This document shows, piece after piece, positions 1 to 9,715 of a stretch of 64,000 nt of DNA. Within the stretch, counting starts at the first letter, position 1. The number at the start of each line of letters is the position of its first letter. The translations under genes were made by a program, and so were the position numbers. Below the pieces are notes generated by a model, which was not told the DNA's origin, ran no database searches, and saw nothing but the letters and a program-made list of their open reading frames with translations. The DNA is from Pseudorhizobium pelagicum (GTDB lineage Bacteria > Pseudomonadota > Alphaproteobacteria > Rhizobiales > Rhizobiaceae): the NCBI GenBank assembly GCA_000722615.1, contig JOKI01000004.1, forward strand, positions 62,001 to 126,000. The letters are read 5' to 3'.

Positions 1-2
1 CC

Positions 3-893
3 GCCGATCTGCTGGGCATGGACCGGCGGCAGGCGGAGATGTTCCGCGATCTGAAGCGCGGCAATTTCGTCGCGCTCGGTCCGGCCCTGTCGCGCCGTCC
101 GCTGCCGATCGTCATCGGCAGCGTCGAGACCTCGGCGCGATCCTCCTCGCCCAAGCTGATGCCGCTGCCGGATGCGCCGCAGGATGTGGAGGACCTGATC
201 TTCACGCCGGACCCGGAGGAGTTCACCCGTCCGATGACCCGCCGCGCACCGCCGGCACCGCGGCCGACGACGGATATCCTCGCCGAGCTCTCGCGCTCCG
301 TGCCTGCAGCCAGCCCGGCCGCCCAGGAGCAAAGCCAGCGTCCCGCCCAGCCGGAGCTTTCGCCGGAGGCGCGCGAGGAACGGCTGAACGCCGTCCTGTC
401 GGAGATCATCGACGATCCGCAGGCGGCCTATCGGACCGACGCCGTGCTCTATCAGGACTTCCTGGTGCGCCTGCGCATGCGCCGGCTGCCCGGCCCGCCG
501 ATGGCGATGCGCGAATTCCGGCGGCGCGTCGCGATCTCGCGGGCGGGCGTCGACAAGGAAACGGCCGAGACGCCCGGCTGGCAGACGGCGCTGGAGCTCT
601 CCGTGCGCGTCTCCGACGACCTGCAGGGTGTCTTTCTGTTGCTGGCGCGCGCCGCGCTGCTGGCTGAACCCTGCCCATCGGACATGCGGATCGCCAAGGC
701 CTATGGCACCCATTCGGCGCGCCGCGCCCGCCGGCTTCTCGGTTATTTCGAGGAACAGGGCCTCGTCGTCGTGCACTCGGATTTCTCCGGCAAGCGCATC
801 GTCGCCTTCCCGGATCTCGACGTGCAGACCTCGCCGGGCGCGCCCGATGCACAGGATGAGGAACCCGTGGAACGGCAGCACGCTGCCGAATAG
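3..893 (+). CDS. HerA-like ATP-binding protein, C-terminal part (5' end outside window)
   Basis: The reading frame is open from the first bases of the window (A-D-L-L-G before the first Met at 18), so this is the 3' part of a longer gene. The remaining 297 or so residues start with a segment like the end of a HerA/DUF87-type ATPase (MFRDLKRGNFVALGPALSRR), then a Pro/Ala-rich linker at about residues 75-115, then a helical C-terminal region. The nucleotide-binding domain would lie upstream and is not visible. The family is inferred from memory of rhizobial HerA-type proteins; the partial nature is certain. Confidence 0.6.
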   Translation, partial: ADLLGMDRRQAEMFRDLKRGNFVALGPALSRRPLPIVIGSVETSARSSSPKLMPLPDAPQDVEDLIFTPDPEEFTRPMTRRAPPAPRPTTDILAELSRSVPAASPAAQEQSQRPAQPELSPEAREERLNAVLSEIIDDPQAAYRTDAVLYQDFLVRLRMRRLPGPPMAMREFRRRVAISRAGVDKETAETPGWQTALELSVRVSDDLQGVFLLLARAALLAEPCPSDMRIAKAYGTHSARRARRLLGYFEEQGLVVVHSDFSGKRIVAFPDLDVQTSPGAPDAQDEEPVERQHAAE

Positions 894-932
894 GGAAGGG
901 CGGTTTCGCCGCCTCTTCCCGCTGTCGCTGCC

Positions 933-2180
933 TCAAGCGGCGGCGCGTTCTTCCCATACCTTGATGAGCTCGACGATCGCCGTGACCGCAACCTGCATGT
1001 CCTGAACGCTGATCCACTCCAGCGGTGAGTGATAGGCATGTCCGCCGGTGTAGATGTTGGGGCAGGGCAGGCCCATGAAGGACAGGCGTGCGCCGTCGGT
1101 GCCGCCGCGAATGGCATCGATCTTCGGCTCCAGCCCGATCAGGCGGGTCGCTTCCATGAGATTGTCCATGACTTCCGGATGCCGGTCGAGCACGCTCTTC
1201 ATGTTGCGGTATTGCTCCTTGACCTGGATGTTGCAGGTCGAGCCCGGATAGTTCTTAAGGACATCCTGCGTGATCGCCTTCAGGAGATCTTCCTTTTCGA
1301 CCAGGCCCTTCTCCTCGAAGTCCCGGATGATGAAGCTGATCCGGGCTCCTTCCATCGCGCCGCTGATGCCGACGGGATGAATGAACCCCTGCCGGCCTTC
1401 GGTCGTCTCTGGGGCCTGATCCTGCGGCAGGCGGGCGACGATGGCACTGGCGATCTTGATGGCATTCTCCATCCTGTCCTTGGCCGTGCCCGGATGGATG
1501 GCGACGCCGGCGATCTCGATGGTCACGCCGTCGGCGGAAAAATTCTCGCTCTGGATCTCGCCGAGCGTGCTGCCGTCCAGCGTATAGCCGAAGGCGGCGC
1601 CGAGCTTTTCGAGGTCCACCTTGTCGGCGCCGCGACCGATCTCCTCGTCGGTGGTGAAGAGGATCTTGATCGGGCCGTGCTTGATTTGCGGATTCGCCAG
1701 CAGGAACTGCGCCGCCGTCATGATCTCGGCGATGCCGGCCTTGTCGTCGGCGCCCAGAAGCGTCGTACCGTCGGTGGTGACGATGTCGTGGCCTATCTGG
1801 TCCTTCAGGTCCGGATGCTCGTCGACGCGGATCACGCGGCTCGTGTCACCGGTGAGCCGGATGTCGCCGCCCTGGTAGTTGCGAACGATCTGCGGCTTGA
1901 CGTTGGTGCCGGAGAAATCGGGGGCCGTGTCCATGTGGGAGCAGAAGCAGATCGCCGGGACCTGCTTCTCGGTGTTGGCCGGCAGGGTCGCATAGACATT
2001 GCCGTGTTCGTCGAGATGCGCATCGTCCAGCCCGAGCGCCCTGAGCTCCTGCTCCAGGACGCGGCCGAGCGTCAGCTGCTTTTGCGTCGAAGGCTGGGTG
2101 GTGGAGCTTCCGTCCGACTGGGTGTCGATGACGACATAGCGGAGGAAGCGGTCGAGCACGGTGTCGGTGGGGAGAGGCAT
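933..2180 (-). CDS. pepT: peptidase T (tripeptide aminopeptidase)
   Basis: An M20-family zinc aminopeptidase that removes the N-terminal residue from tripeptides in the cytoplasm. The 415-residue product has the metal-binding blocks in order: CSHMDTAPD (first His/Asp), LLGADDKAG (bridging Asp), TTDEEIGRG (catalytic and ligand Glu), and GGHAYHSPLEW near the C-terminus. The length fits the roughly 410-residue family. The reading frame opens 57 bases further upstream, but the Met at 2180 (MPLPTDTVLDRF) follows a GA-rich stretch and matches the usual PepT start. It is convergent with the HerA-like gene. Confidence 0.93.
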   Translation of the reverse strand: MPLPTDTVLDRFLRYVVIDTQSDGSSTTQPSTQKQLTLGRVLEQELRALGLDDAHLDEHGNVYATLPANTEKQVPAICFCSHMDTAPDFSGTNVKPQIVRNYQGGDIRLTGDTSRVIRVDEHPDLKDQIGHDIVTTDGTTLLGADDKAGIAEIMTAAQFLLANPQIKHGPIKILFTTDEEIGRGADKVDLEKLGAAFGYTLDGSTLGEIQSENFSADGVTIEIAGVAIHPGTAKDRMENAIKIASAIVARLPQDQAPETTEGRQGFIHPVGISGAMEGARISFIIRDFEEKGLVEKEDLLKAITQDVLKNYPGSTCNIQVKEQYRNMKSVLDRHPEVMDNLMEATRLIGLEPKIDAIRGGTDGARLSFMGLPCPNIYTGGHAYHSPLEWISVQDMQVAVTAIVELIKVWEERAAA

Positions 2181-2337
2181 GGGCGAGATCCGATTCTGGC
2201 ATGGCGAGAAAGGGAGCCTAGCCGGGATGGGCTTCAAGGGAAATGTGTCAGGCTGTACGAGATCGGGCTCTGCCGGATGATCGGGACGGAAGAAGCCTCC
2301 CGACCGCGGCGGCGGATGGCTTTCCGGCGCCGAGGCG

Positions 2338-2366
2338 TTGACAATAGGCTCCCCGCCGAGTAGAGA
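2338..2366 (+). promoter_or_regulatory. probable sigma-70 type promoter of rpsD
   Basis: TTGACA at 2338-2343 is separated by 17 bases from TAGAGA at 2361-2366, about 170 bases before rpsD. The rest of the 358-base gap between pepT and rpsD shows no convincing gene. A ribosome site (AAGAAGGAA) lies at about 2524-2532. Confidence 0.55.
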
Positions 2367-2538
2367 CCCGCCATCGCCGGGTGGTAACGCCCGGTGTTTT
2401 CATGACATGTCCCGTGGTGTTCTCCGGACGCTTCCGTGAGAAACCTGTCAGGACTCCCCAATCGGAGTTCAGAGGAGGGCGTGTTTCCTTGATCCTGTCC
2501 GGCAACGGGCGGGTGACACCTGTTAAGAAGGAAATACG

Positions 2539-3156
2539 ATGAGCAAGCGCGCGTCGTCCAAGTACAAAATCGATCGCCGTATGGGCGAAAACATCTGGGG
2601 TCGTCCGAAGTCCCCAGTCAACCGTCGCGAATACGGCCCCGGCCAGCACGGCCAGCGCCGCAAGGGCAAGCTTTCCGACTTCGGTGTGCAGCTGCGCGCC
2701 AAGCAGAAGCTGAAGGGCTACTACGGCGACGTCCGTGAAAAGCAGTTCCGCGCCATCTACGACGAAGCCAACCGCCGCAAGGGCGACACCGGCGAGAACC
2801 TGATCGGCCTGCTCGAGTCGCGTCTCGACGCCATCGTGTTCCGCGCCAAGTTCGTCCCGACGGTCTTTGCTGCCCGCCAGTTCGTCAACCACGGCCACGT
2901 GACCGTCAACGGCGTCAAGGTCAACATCGGTTCCTACCGCTGCAAGGCCGGCGACGTTATCGAAGTGCGCCAGAAGTCGAAGCAGCTCGTCACGGTTCTG
3001 GAAGCCGTCCAGCTCGCAGAGCGCGACGTTCCCGACTACATCGATGCCGACCACAACAAGATGGTCGCCACCTTCGTGCGCGTTCCGACACTTGCCGACG
3101 TTCCCTACGCCGTCATCATGGAACCGAACCTGGTCGTCGAGTTCTACTCGCGCTAA
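2539..3156 (+). CDS. rpsD: 30S ribosomal protein S4
   Basis: Primary 16S rRNA-binding protein of the small subunit. The 205-residue product has the N-terminal S4 domain ([20 protein letters not shown]) and the S4 RNA-binding fold in the middle ([32 protein letters not shown]), ending FYSR. It lacks the four-cysteine zinc knuckle of some S4 proteins, as is usual in alphaproteobacteria. It stands alone here rather than in the alpha operon, which is normal for the group. The start follows AAGGAAATACG at the right spacing. Confidence 0.98.
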   Translation: MSKRASSKYKIDRRMGENIWGRPKSPVNRREYGPGQHGQRRKGKLSDFGVQLRAKQKLKGYYGDVREKQFRAIYDEANRRKGDTGENLIGLLESRLDAIVFRAKFVPTVFAARQFVNHGHVTVNGVKVNIGSYRCKAGDVIEVRQKSKQLVTVLEAVQLAERDVPDYIDADHNKMVATFVRVPTLADVPYAVIMEPNLVVEFYSR

Positions 3157-3162
3157 TAAAAA

Positions 3163-3181
3163 GGGCCCGCAAAGCGGGCCC
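3163..3181 (+). other. GC-rich hairpin directly after rpsD
   Basis: Arms GGGCCCGC (3163-3170) and GCGGGCCC (3174-3181) with an AAA loop begin six bases after the rpsD stop. No T-run follows, so on its own it looks like an RNA-stabilising or pausing hairpin; the real terminator is the next stem-loop. Confidence 0.5.
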
Positions 3182-3196
3182 TGTCAGACATTCAGA

Positions 3197-3225
3197 AAGC
3201 CGCGTCAGCTCGACGCGGCTTTTTT
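3197..3225 (+). terminator. rho-independent terminator of rpsD overlapping the end of sthA
   Basis: Arms AAGCCGCGTC (3197-3206) and GACGCGGCTT (3212-3221), loop AGCTC, followed by a run of T to 3225. The right arm and T-run lie inside the last codons of the convergent sthA gene, whose stop codon is at 3205-3207. Confidence 0.8.
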
Positions 3226-4674
3226 CATGGCCGAGAGCGTCTTGTCGAGCGACTCGCCGGTTGCGACTGGTGCTTCCTTTGGCCCTTCGCCCATGCGATT
3301 CCATGCGTCGAGGCCGGCGATCTTGTAGCCTTCCGCAAGGGTGGGGTAGTTGAAGGTGTTCTCCACGAAGTAGTCGACGGTGCCCTTCAGGTTGAGCACC
3401 GCCTGGCCGATGTGGACGAGCTCGGTTGCACCTTCGCCGACGATGTGGACGCCAAGCAGCCGGCGCGTCTTGCGCGAGAAGATCATCTTCAGGAGGCCGC
3501 TGTCGAGGCCCATGATGTGGCCGCGGGAGGTCTCGCGGAAATGCGCGATGCCGGTCTCGTAGGGAATTCCGCGCTGGACGACTTCCTCCTCCGTCAGGCC
3601 GCAGGTGGAAATCTCCGGCACGGCATAGATGCCGTAGGGGAAGAACTGCGGCGGTTCGCTGGCGGGGGCGCCGACGGCATGGCGGGCGGCGATCCGCCCC
3701 TGCTCCATCGATGTCGAGGCCAGGCTCGGGAACCCCACGACGTCGCCTGCGGCATAAATGTGCGGCACCGCCGTCTGGAAGGTTTCGGGGTTCACCTTCA
3801 GGCGACCGCGGCTGTCGACCTCCAGGCCGGCGGCGGAGAGGTTCAGGGTATCTGTCGCGCCGACGCGGCCGGCGGCAAACAGCACCATTTCAGACTGAAG
3901 GACGCGACCGTTGCTGAGCTCGATGCGGCATTTGCCGTTGTCGTCCTTCTCCACCTTGTCGACGGTCTGGCCGAAGATCAGCTTCATGTTGCGGTCGCGC
4001 AGCTGGTAGGTGAAATCCTCGACGATCTCCTTGTCGATGAAGTCGAGCATCGTCTGCCGCGGCTCGACGACCGTGACCTGGGTATCGAGGGCGCTGAAGA
4101 TCGTCGCATACTCGATGCCGATGACGCCGGCACCGACCACGATGAGCGACCGCGGGACCGAGGCGATCTCCAGCAGCTCGTCGCTGTCGATGATCGACTT
4201 GCCGTCGAAAGGGATGGTGGTCGGGCGGTAGGGTCGAGTCCCGACGGCCAGCAGGATGGAGTCTGCGCTCACCCGCAGCAGTTCTCCATCGCCTTTCTCC
4301 ACCTCCAGGGTGTTCGGGTCGATGAAGCGGGCGGTGCCGAGCATGTGCTGCACGCGGTTGCGATCGAACTGGTGCTCGAGAACGGCAACCTCGTGATCGA
4401 GCGTTATCAGCAGTCGGCGGCGCAGGTCGTCGGCGCTGATGTCCTGCTTGACCCGGTAGGACTTGCCGTAGAAGCCCCGTTCGCGCCAGCCGGTGAGATT
4501 CAGGGCGGTTTCGCGCAGGGTCTTGGAGGGAATGGTGCCGGTGTGAACCGAGACGCCGCCGACGCGCCGCCCGCGTTCGATCACCAGGGCGGTCTTGTCC
4601 AGCTTGGCGGCCTGGATGGCGGCGCGGCGTCCTGCCGGGCCGCTGCCGACGACGATGAGGTCGTAGTGGTTCAT
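3205..4674 (-). CDS. sthA: soluble (Si-specific) NAD(P)+ transhydrogenase
   Basis: Cytoplasmic FAD flavoprotein that moves hydride between NADPH and NAD+. The 489-residue protein has the N-terminal FAD motif VVGSGPAG, the second dinucleotide motif VVGAGVIGIE, and the FAD-binding AAGDVVG segment. The redox-active disulfide of related disulfide reductases is absent: the site reads VHTGTIPSKT, with no CxxxxC, which is the mark of SthA. The frame extends 33 codons upstream, but MNHYDLIVVGSGPAG at 4674 is the family start. It is a lone gene, convergent with rpsD. Confidence 0.92.
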   Translation of the reverse strand: MNHYDLIVVGSGPAGRRAAIQAAKLDKTALVIERGRRVGGVSVHTGTIPSKTLRETALNLTGWRERGFYGKSYRVKQDISADDLRRRLLITLDHEVAVLEHQFDRNRVQHMLGTARFIDPNTLEVEKGDGELLRVSADSILLAVGTRPYRPTTIPFDGKSIIDSDELLEIASVPRSLIVVGAGVIGIEYATIFSALDTQVTVVEPRQTMLDFIDKEIVEDFTYQLRDRNMKLIFGQTVDKVEKDDNGKCRIELSNGRVLQSEMVLFAAGRVGATDTLNLSAAGLEVDSRGRLKVNPETFQTAVPHIYAAGDVVGFPSLASTSMEQGRIAARHAVGAPASEPPQFFPYGIYAVPEISTCGLTEEEVVQRGIPYETGIAHFRETSRGHIMGLDSGLLKMIFSRKTRRLLGVHIVGEGATELVHIGQAVLNLKGTVDYFVENTFNYPTLAEGYKIAGLDAWNRMGEGPKEAPVATGESLDKTLSAMKKAASS

Positions 4675-4834
4675 GGATTGCTCCGCTTGCTCAATTCGGC
4701 GGCGTTTCCTGCTGCCAGATGCATGATCTATCAGCCTTGTCTTACGGTTTGATTGAGGCATCCTGACAAACACCGATGCATAGACTTCCGTTTCACAAGA
4801 ACGTGCAACAAACGGGCCAAATCGGTGGTTGCGT

Positions 4835-5650
4835 TCAAATCAGACGCAGGCCCTTCAGGCTTGCATGGCCGTCCTTGCCGATGATGATGTGGTCGTGGAC
4901 GGTGATGCCCAGCGGCTTCGCCGTCTCGACGATCGTCCGGGTCATGTCGATGTCGGCGCGCGAGGGGGTAGGGTCCCCGCTTGGATGGTTATGCACGAGG
5001 ATGATCGCCGTCGCCGAAAGTTCGAGGGCGCGGCGCACCACCTCGCGGGGATAGACCGGCGTATGATCCACGGTGCCGCGGCCCTGGACCTCGTCGGCGA
5101 TCAGGGCATTGCGCTTGTCGAGGAAGAGGATGCGGAACTGCTCGCGGGACTCGTAGGCCATGGCGGCATGGCAGTAGTCGATGACCGAGGACCAGGACGA
5201 CAGGACCTGCTTGCCGCGCAGCTCGCTCTTCAGCATGCGGTGGGCGACGGTGGCCACCAGCTTGAGGTCGAGCGCTACGGCCTCGCCGACGCCATTGACC
5301 TCCTGCAGCAGGCCGGTCGGCGCGCCGAAGACCCCGGCGAGCGTGCCGAACCGGTCGATCAGGGCCTTGGCGATCGGCTTGGTGTCCTTGCGCGGGATCA
5401 GCCTGAAGAGCAACAGCTCCAGAAGCTCGTAGTCGGCGAGGGCGGCATCGCCATGATCGCGGTAGCGGCTTCGCAGGCGATCACGGTGGCCGTGATAATG
5501 CGCCTGCTTGTCCTCTTCCTTCGCCAAGACGCCGCTGCGCTTCAGCGATGCCGTCTTCGGCGGCTGCTCCCCGAAGAAACCGCGTTCGTCGGTGCCCTCG
5601 TCCATGGCTGGCAGATTGCCGTCATTGGGAGGGACCGCGCGGTTGGTCAT
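4835..5650 (-). CDS. radC: RadC/JAB-domain protein
   Basis: 271 residues. There is a helix-hairpin-helix-like N-terminal half ([17 protein letters not shown]) and a C-terminal JAMM metalloprotease-like domain with the conserved [14 protein letters not shown] (zinc His-x-His and downstream Asp). The historical DNA-repair role of the family is doubtful and the true role is unknown. The start lies three bases from the end of map, so map and radC are one transcriptional unit on the minus strand, as in other rhizobia. Confidence 0.9.
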   Translation of the reverse strand: MTNRAVPPNDGNLPAMDEGTDERGFFGEQPPKTASLKRSGVLAKEEDKQAHYHGHRDRLRSRYRDHGDAALADYELLELLLFRLIPRKDTKPIAKALIDRFGTLAGVFGAPTGLLQEVNGVGEAVALDLKLVATVAHRMLKSELRGKQVLSSWSSVIDYCHAAMAYESREQFRILFLDKRNALIADEVQGRGTVDHTPVYPREVVRRALELSATAIILVHNHPSGDPTPSRADIDMTRTIVETAKPLGITVHDHIIIGKDGHASLKGLRLI

Positions 5651-5652
5651 TG

Positions 5653-6489
5653 CTATCCTTCCAATGGTGGCAGGCCGGGCCGGTCGAGCCCTGCGGGAGA
5701 GAGCGTGAAGACCTCGCAGCCGGTCGCGGTGACCCCGACGGCATGCTCATACTGGGCCGAGAGGGACCGGTCGCGCGTGACGGCGGTCCAGCCATCGGAC
5801 AGGACTTTGACGTGCGGCTTGCCGATGTTGATCATCGGCTCGATGGTGAAGATCATGCCCTCGCGCAGTTCCGGGCCTTCGTCGGCCTTGCCGTAGTGCA
5901 GGATGTTGGGCGTGTCGTGGAACAGCCGGCCGACGCCGTGGCCGCAGAAATCCCGGACGACGGAGCAGCGCTCGGCTTCGGCATAGGTCTGGATCGCCTG
6001 GCCGATGGCGCCCGTGCGGGCGCCGGGGCGCACCGCCTGAATGCCGCGCATCAGGCATTCGTAGGTCACCTCCAGCAGGCGTTCCGCCGCCCGCTTGATC
6101 TGGCCGACCGGATACATGCGGCTGGAATCGCCGTGCCAGCCATCGAGGACATAGGTGACGTCGATGTTGACGATGTCGCCTTCCTTCAGCGGCTTGTCGT
6201 CCGGCATGCCGTGACAGACGACATGGTTGATGGAGGTGCAGACGGAATACTTGTAGCCGCGATAGTTCAGCGTCGCGGGCAGGGCGCCGTGGTCCATGCC
6301 GAACTGGAAGACGATGCGGTCGATCTCGCTGGTCGTCACGCCGGGCTTCACGATCGACGCCAGTTCATCGAGGCAGCGTGCCGTCAGCAGGCACGCCTTG
6401 CGCATGCCGGCAAAATCGTCTGCGCTGTAAAGGCGGATGGCGCCCGTGTTCTTGAGCGGGGCTTGCACCGCGTCAACATAATTTACCAT
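5653..6489 (-). CDS. map: methionine aminopeptidase, type I
   Basis: Removes the initiator methionine from nascent proteins. The 278-residue pita-bread-fold protein shows the five metal ligands in context: [16 protein letters not shown] (two Asp), [19 protein letters not shown] (His), [10 protein letters not shown] (Glu) and QYEHAVGVT (Glu). The length matches type I enzymes with a short N-terminal extension. It sits between sfsA upstream (11-base gap) and radC downstream (adjacent), consistent with a sfsA-map-radC operon. Confidence 0.95.
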   Translation of the reverse strand: MVNYVDAVQAPLKNTGAIRLYSADDFAGMRKACLLTARCLDELASIVKPGVTTSEIDRIVFQFGMDHGALPATLNYRGYKYSVCTSINHVVCHGMPDDKPLKEGDIVNIDVTYVLDGWHGDSSRMYPVGQIKRAAERLLEVTYECLMRGIQAVRPGARTGAIGQAIQTYAEAERCSVVRDFCGHGVGRLFHDTPNILHYGKADEGPELREGMIFTIEPMINIGKPHVKVLSDGWTAVTRDRSLSAQYEHAVGVTATGCEVFTLSPAGLDRPGLPPLEG

Positions 6490-6499
6490 GGGGTCTTTC

Positions 6500-7234
6500 T
6501 CACAATATCCCCGTTCTTAATGCACCCGAACGCATTTCGTCCATTGTGATCAGATCGCAAGCGATAATTTCTGCGGGCGTGACGCGGCAGCGCAGGGCGT
6601 AAGCCTCGACTCCGCGATCGACCGCATGCCGAAAGGCTGCCGCATAGGCTGGATCGAGATCGTGGCAAAGTCTGAAAGACGCGCAGTCCGGCCTCTGGAT
6701 GACGTAGAGCATGACGCCGCGATGACCGCGCGCCACCATCTGAGACAGTTCGTCGAGGTGCTTGGCGCCCCGTTTGGTGACGGTATCGGGAAACTCCGCG
6801 AGTCCTTCCTCGCGAATGAAGTGGACGTTCTTGACCTCGACATAGGCATCCGGCCGTCCCGCTCCGGACAGCAGGAAGTCGATGCGGGAGTTCGTTCCGT
6901 AGCGCTGCTCGCGGCGGAGGGTGCCGTAACCGTCCAGCGCCGGCACGCGGCCGGCCGTGATCGCCTCCTCGGCAAGCCGGTTGGGAAGCCCGGTGTTTAT
7001 GCCCACCAGCGTGCCGTTCACCTCCACCATCTCCAGCATGTGCCGGTACTTGCGTGTCGGACTGTCGTGGAGCGAAAGCCAGATGCGCGATCCGGGCGTC
7101 GTCAGTCCCCGCATGGAGCCGGTGTTGGGGCAGGACCCGGTGATCGGCGTGCCGTCGTCGAGGATGGCATCGAACAGGAAGCGCTTGTAGCGCTGGACGA
7201 GGGTTGCTGGCACGAGCGGCGGATCGAAGACCAT
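6500..7234 (-). CDS. sfsA: DNA/RNA nuclease SfsA
   Basis: SfsA family (named sugar fermentation stimulation protein in E. coli), 244 residues, about the usual length. Recognisable blocks are [14 protein letters not shown] at the N-terminus (OB-like part), [10 protein letters not shown], and a PD-(D/E)xK-like core in [19 protein letters not shown]. It is first in the apparent sfsA-map-radC unit. Its start lies just downstream of the end of phaC (7244), so the four minus-strand genes are closely packed. Confidence 0.9.
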   Translation of the reverse strand: MVFDPPLVPATLVQRYKRFLFDAILDDGTPITGSCPNTGSMRGLTTPGSRIWLSLHDSPTRKYRHMLEMVEVNGTLVGINTGLPNRLAEEAITAGRVPALDGYGTLRREQRYGTNSRIDFLLSGAGRPDAYVEVKNVHFIREEGLAEFPDTVTKRGAKHLDELSQMVARGHRGVMLYVIQRPDCASFRLCHDLDPAYAAAFRHAVDRGVEAYALRCRVTPAEIIACDLITMDEMRSGALRTGIL

Positions 7235-7243
7235 CAGCCGCGT

Positions 7244-9088
7244 TTACACCCGTTCCAGCACGTAGGTGCCGGGCGCGTCGCCGATGGCATTCAGCGCGTC
7301 GCCGCCCGGCTTGCGGGCCGCGACGCGCTCGTCGGCGCGTTTCTTGACCCAGGCATCCCAGTGCGGCCACCAGGAGCCCTTGGTTTCGCGGGCCTTCTTC
7401 ATCCAGCCGTCGAAATCACCCTGCGGCCTGCCGTTCGTCCAGTACTGGTATTTCTGCTTGTCCGGCGGATTGACGACCCCGGCGATGTGACCGGAGCCGC
7501 TCAGCACGAATTCGACACGGCCGCCGAACAGCGAGGAGCCCTTGAACACCGACCGCGGCGGGGCGATGTGGTCCTCGCGGGTGGCAAGATTGTAGACCGG
7601 GATCTTCACGTCCTTGAGCGAGATGACCTGGCCGCCAAGCTTCATTTCGCCCTTGCTCAATGCGTTGTCGAGATAGCAGTTGCGCAGATAGAAGGCGTGG
7701 TTGGCGGCTGCCATGCGGGTGGAGTCGGCGTTCCAGTAGAGCAGGTCGAAGGGCGGCGGTTCCTTGCCCATCAGGTAGTTGTTGACGACATAGGGCCAGA
7801 TCAGCTCCGAGGCGCGCAGCATGTTGAAGGCATTGGCCATCCTGGAGCCGTCGAGATAGCCGCTCTTGTGCATCTGCCTCTCGATCGCCTCGAGCTGCTC
7901 TTCGTCGACGAAGACCTTCAGGTCGCCTGCCTGGGTGAAGTCGACCTGGGTGGTGAAGAAGGTCGCCGACGCGATGCGGCTGTCCTTCCGCTGCGCATGC
8001 AGGGCCAGTGCGGCGGCGAGCAGCGTTCCGCCGACACAGTAGCCGATGGCGTTGACCTTCGTCTCGCCGGTCGCCTTTTCCACCGTCTCGAGCGCGAATT
8101 CCACGCCTTCCTCGATATAGGCTTCCCAGTCCCTGGCGGCGTGGCGCTGATCGGGATTGACCCAGGAGATCACGAAGACCGTGTGTCCCTGATCGACGCA
8201 CCATTTGATGAAGCTCTTCTGCGGCGTCAGGTCGAGGATGTAGAACTTGTTGATCCAGGGCGGCACGATGAGCAGTGGCCGCTTCAGGACCGTCTCGGTG
8301 CTCGGATCATACTGGATGACTTCGCAGAGGTCGCTCTGGGCGATCACCTTGCCGGGCGTCGTCGCGAGGTTCTCGCCGACCTTGAACTTCGTGAGGTCGG
8401 TGTGGCGCAGGCGCAGGTCGCCGCCGCCGGCTGCGATGTCCTCGGCCAGCATGCGCATGCCCGCAACGAGGTTGGTGCCGCTGCTGGCCACCGTCTGGCG
8501 ATAGACTTCCGGATTGGTCAGCGCGAAATTGGCGGGCGAGAGCGCCGCCGTCATCTGCTTGACGTAGAAGGCCGCCTTGTGACGGGTGTGCTCGTCGAGC
8601 CCTTCCGCCTCGGCCACCAGCTTCTCCGCCCAGGAGGCGGTCACATGATAGACCTGGCGAAGGAAGGCGAAGAACGGATTGCGGGTCCAGTCCTCGTCGG
8701 CGAACCGCTTGTCCTTCGGCAGTTCCTCGACCTCGGTAACCGGCTGGCCGGTGAACTGCGACAGCGTGCGCGTCCAGATGCCGATGTAGCTGGAGAACAG
8801 CAGCGATTGCGCGTCCAGCGTTCGCTTCGGATCCGAGACCCAATAGTGCGCCACCTGCGACAGGGTCTTCACCAGATCGGTGACAGGGTCGGCTGCGGGG
8901 TCGGCGACGCCTGACTGCTCGCGGGCCTTGATCCATTCCGAGGCGCCCTGACCGAGGTGCTCGAGTGCGCGCGCGAGGTTGAGGGCGAGCGTGTTCGGGT
9001 CCTTGACCATGTAGGATTCAACGGACTTCGGGTCGAAGCCGGCAAAACCTTCCGCTCCAGACTGTTTCTCCTCCCTCGTGTCGGTCAA
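7244..9088 (-). CDS. phaC: class I poly(3-hydroxyalkanoate) synthase
   Basis: Polymerises 3-hydroxyacyl-CoA into storage polyester at the granule surface. The 614-residue length is typical of class I. The alpha/beta-hydrolase core carries the lipase-box-like GYCVGG with the nucleophile Cys, the catalytic Asp in TREDHIAP and the His in GSGHIAG; the PWINKFYILDL block upstream is characteristic of PhaC. The start Met at 9088 is the only good one. It is divergent from the lipoprotein gene at 9218 across a 129-base promoter region. No phaA or phaB is nearby. Confidence 0.96.
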   Translation of the reverse strand: MTDTREEKQSGAEGFAGFDPKSVESYMVKDPNTLALNLARALEHLGQGASEWIKAREQSGVADPAADPVTDLVKTLSQVAHYWVSDPKRTLDAQSLLFSSYIGIWTRTLSQFTGQPVTEVEELPKDKRFADEDWTRNPFFAFLRQVYHVTASWAEKLVAEAEGLDEHTRHKAAFYVKQMTAALSPANFALTNPEVYRQTVASSGTNLVAGMRMLAEDIAAGGGDLRLRHTDLTKFKVGENLATTPGKVIAQSDLCEVIQYDPSTETVLKRPLLIVPPWINKFYILDLTPQKSFIKWCVDQGHTVFVISWVNPDQRHAARDWEAYIEEGVEFALETVEKATGETKVNAIGYCVGGTLLAAALALHAQRKDSRIASATFFTTQVDFTQAGDLKVFVDEEQLEAIERQMHKSGYLDGSRMANAFNMLRASELIWPYVVNNYLMGKEPPPFDLLYWNADSTRMAAANHAFYLRNCYLDNALSKGEMKLGGQVISLKDVKIPVYNLATREDHIAPPRSVFKGSSLFGGRVEFVLSGSGHIAGVVNPPDKQKYQYWTNGRPQGDFDGWMKKARETKGSWWPHWDAWVKKRADERVAARKPGGDALNAIGDAPGTYVLERV

Positions 9089-9217
9089 CCGCTCCTCCGA
9101 ACAGAACTGTTCTTGCTGTTTGATTTCCTTTGTACATAGTGCCGGAAGTTGAATACAAGTGCCAGCGATTGACGCTGACGGCGTCGACTTTTTGAACGCC
9201 GGAAATGGGCGGGTGTG

Positions 9218-9616
9218 ATGGAACGACTAAGGCGCTGGGCGGAAACTCTGCCCCTTATCCTGTGTGTAGGCGGACTGCCGATGCTGCTGGCGGGCTGCAA
9301 CAGCTTTGCTCTCGACGACGGCATCCCGAACACGGCGCCGACGTCCACGGTCGTTTCGAATCAGTCGACGGCGCCATCCGGGCCGCTGGTGCGGCGCCAG
9401 ACAGGCAGCTATCCGACCTTCGACGGCAGCCTGACCGCCGCCAACACCCAGATCGGTGACGAGGATGCGGCCGGAACCGAGGCACAGCTGACCGCCCTTT
9501 CGCAGGCGCGCGCGAATGGCAGCGTCTCCGACGCCGAGTATCAGCGCCGGGTCGCAGAACTGCGCAGCCTTGCCGCAAACCACGGGCAGGATGCGGAAAC
9601 CGCCATCGCCAATTAG
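9218..9616 (+). CDS. small lipoprotein of unknown function
   Basis: 132 residues with a signal peptide ending in a lipobox (LPMLLAGC), so probably a lipid-anchored envelope protein. The mature part is low complexity and polar, with a helical C-terminal third (SDAEYQRRVAELRSLAANHG) that resembles a short SHOCT-like helix. A GTG codon precedes the ATG directly. It lies 100 bases before the aminotransferase gene. No function can be assigned. Confidence 0.7.
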   Translation: MERLRRWAETLPLILCVGGLPMLLAGCNSFALDDGIPNTAPTSTVVSNQSTAPSGPLVRRQTGSYPTFDGSLTAANTQIGDEDAAGTEAQLTALSQARANGSVSDAEYQRRVAELRSLAANHGQDAETAIAN

Positions 9617-9715
9617 CGCTTGCCTTTCGGGCGGTTTGGTCGCAAATCACCAAATCGCCGATTGGGCGATATCCCCGCGCTGGCCTGGGCCGCGCGTGCT
9701 TCCACGGGGAGAGAC

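Noticed and set aside
1029..2363. 444-codon plus-strand frame
   Set aside because: Mirror of peptidase T; no domain seen.
6626..8914. 762-codon plus-strand frame over sfsA and phaC
   Set aside because: Antisense to two well-recognised genes and without any domain of its own; typical GC-rich shadow.
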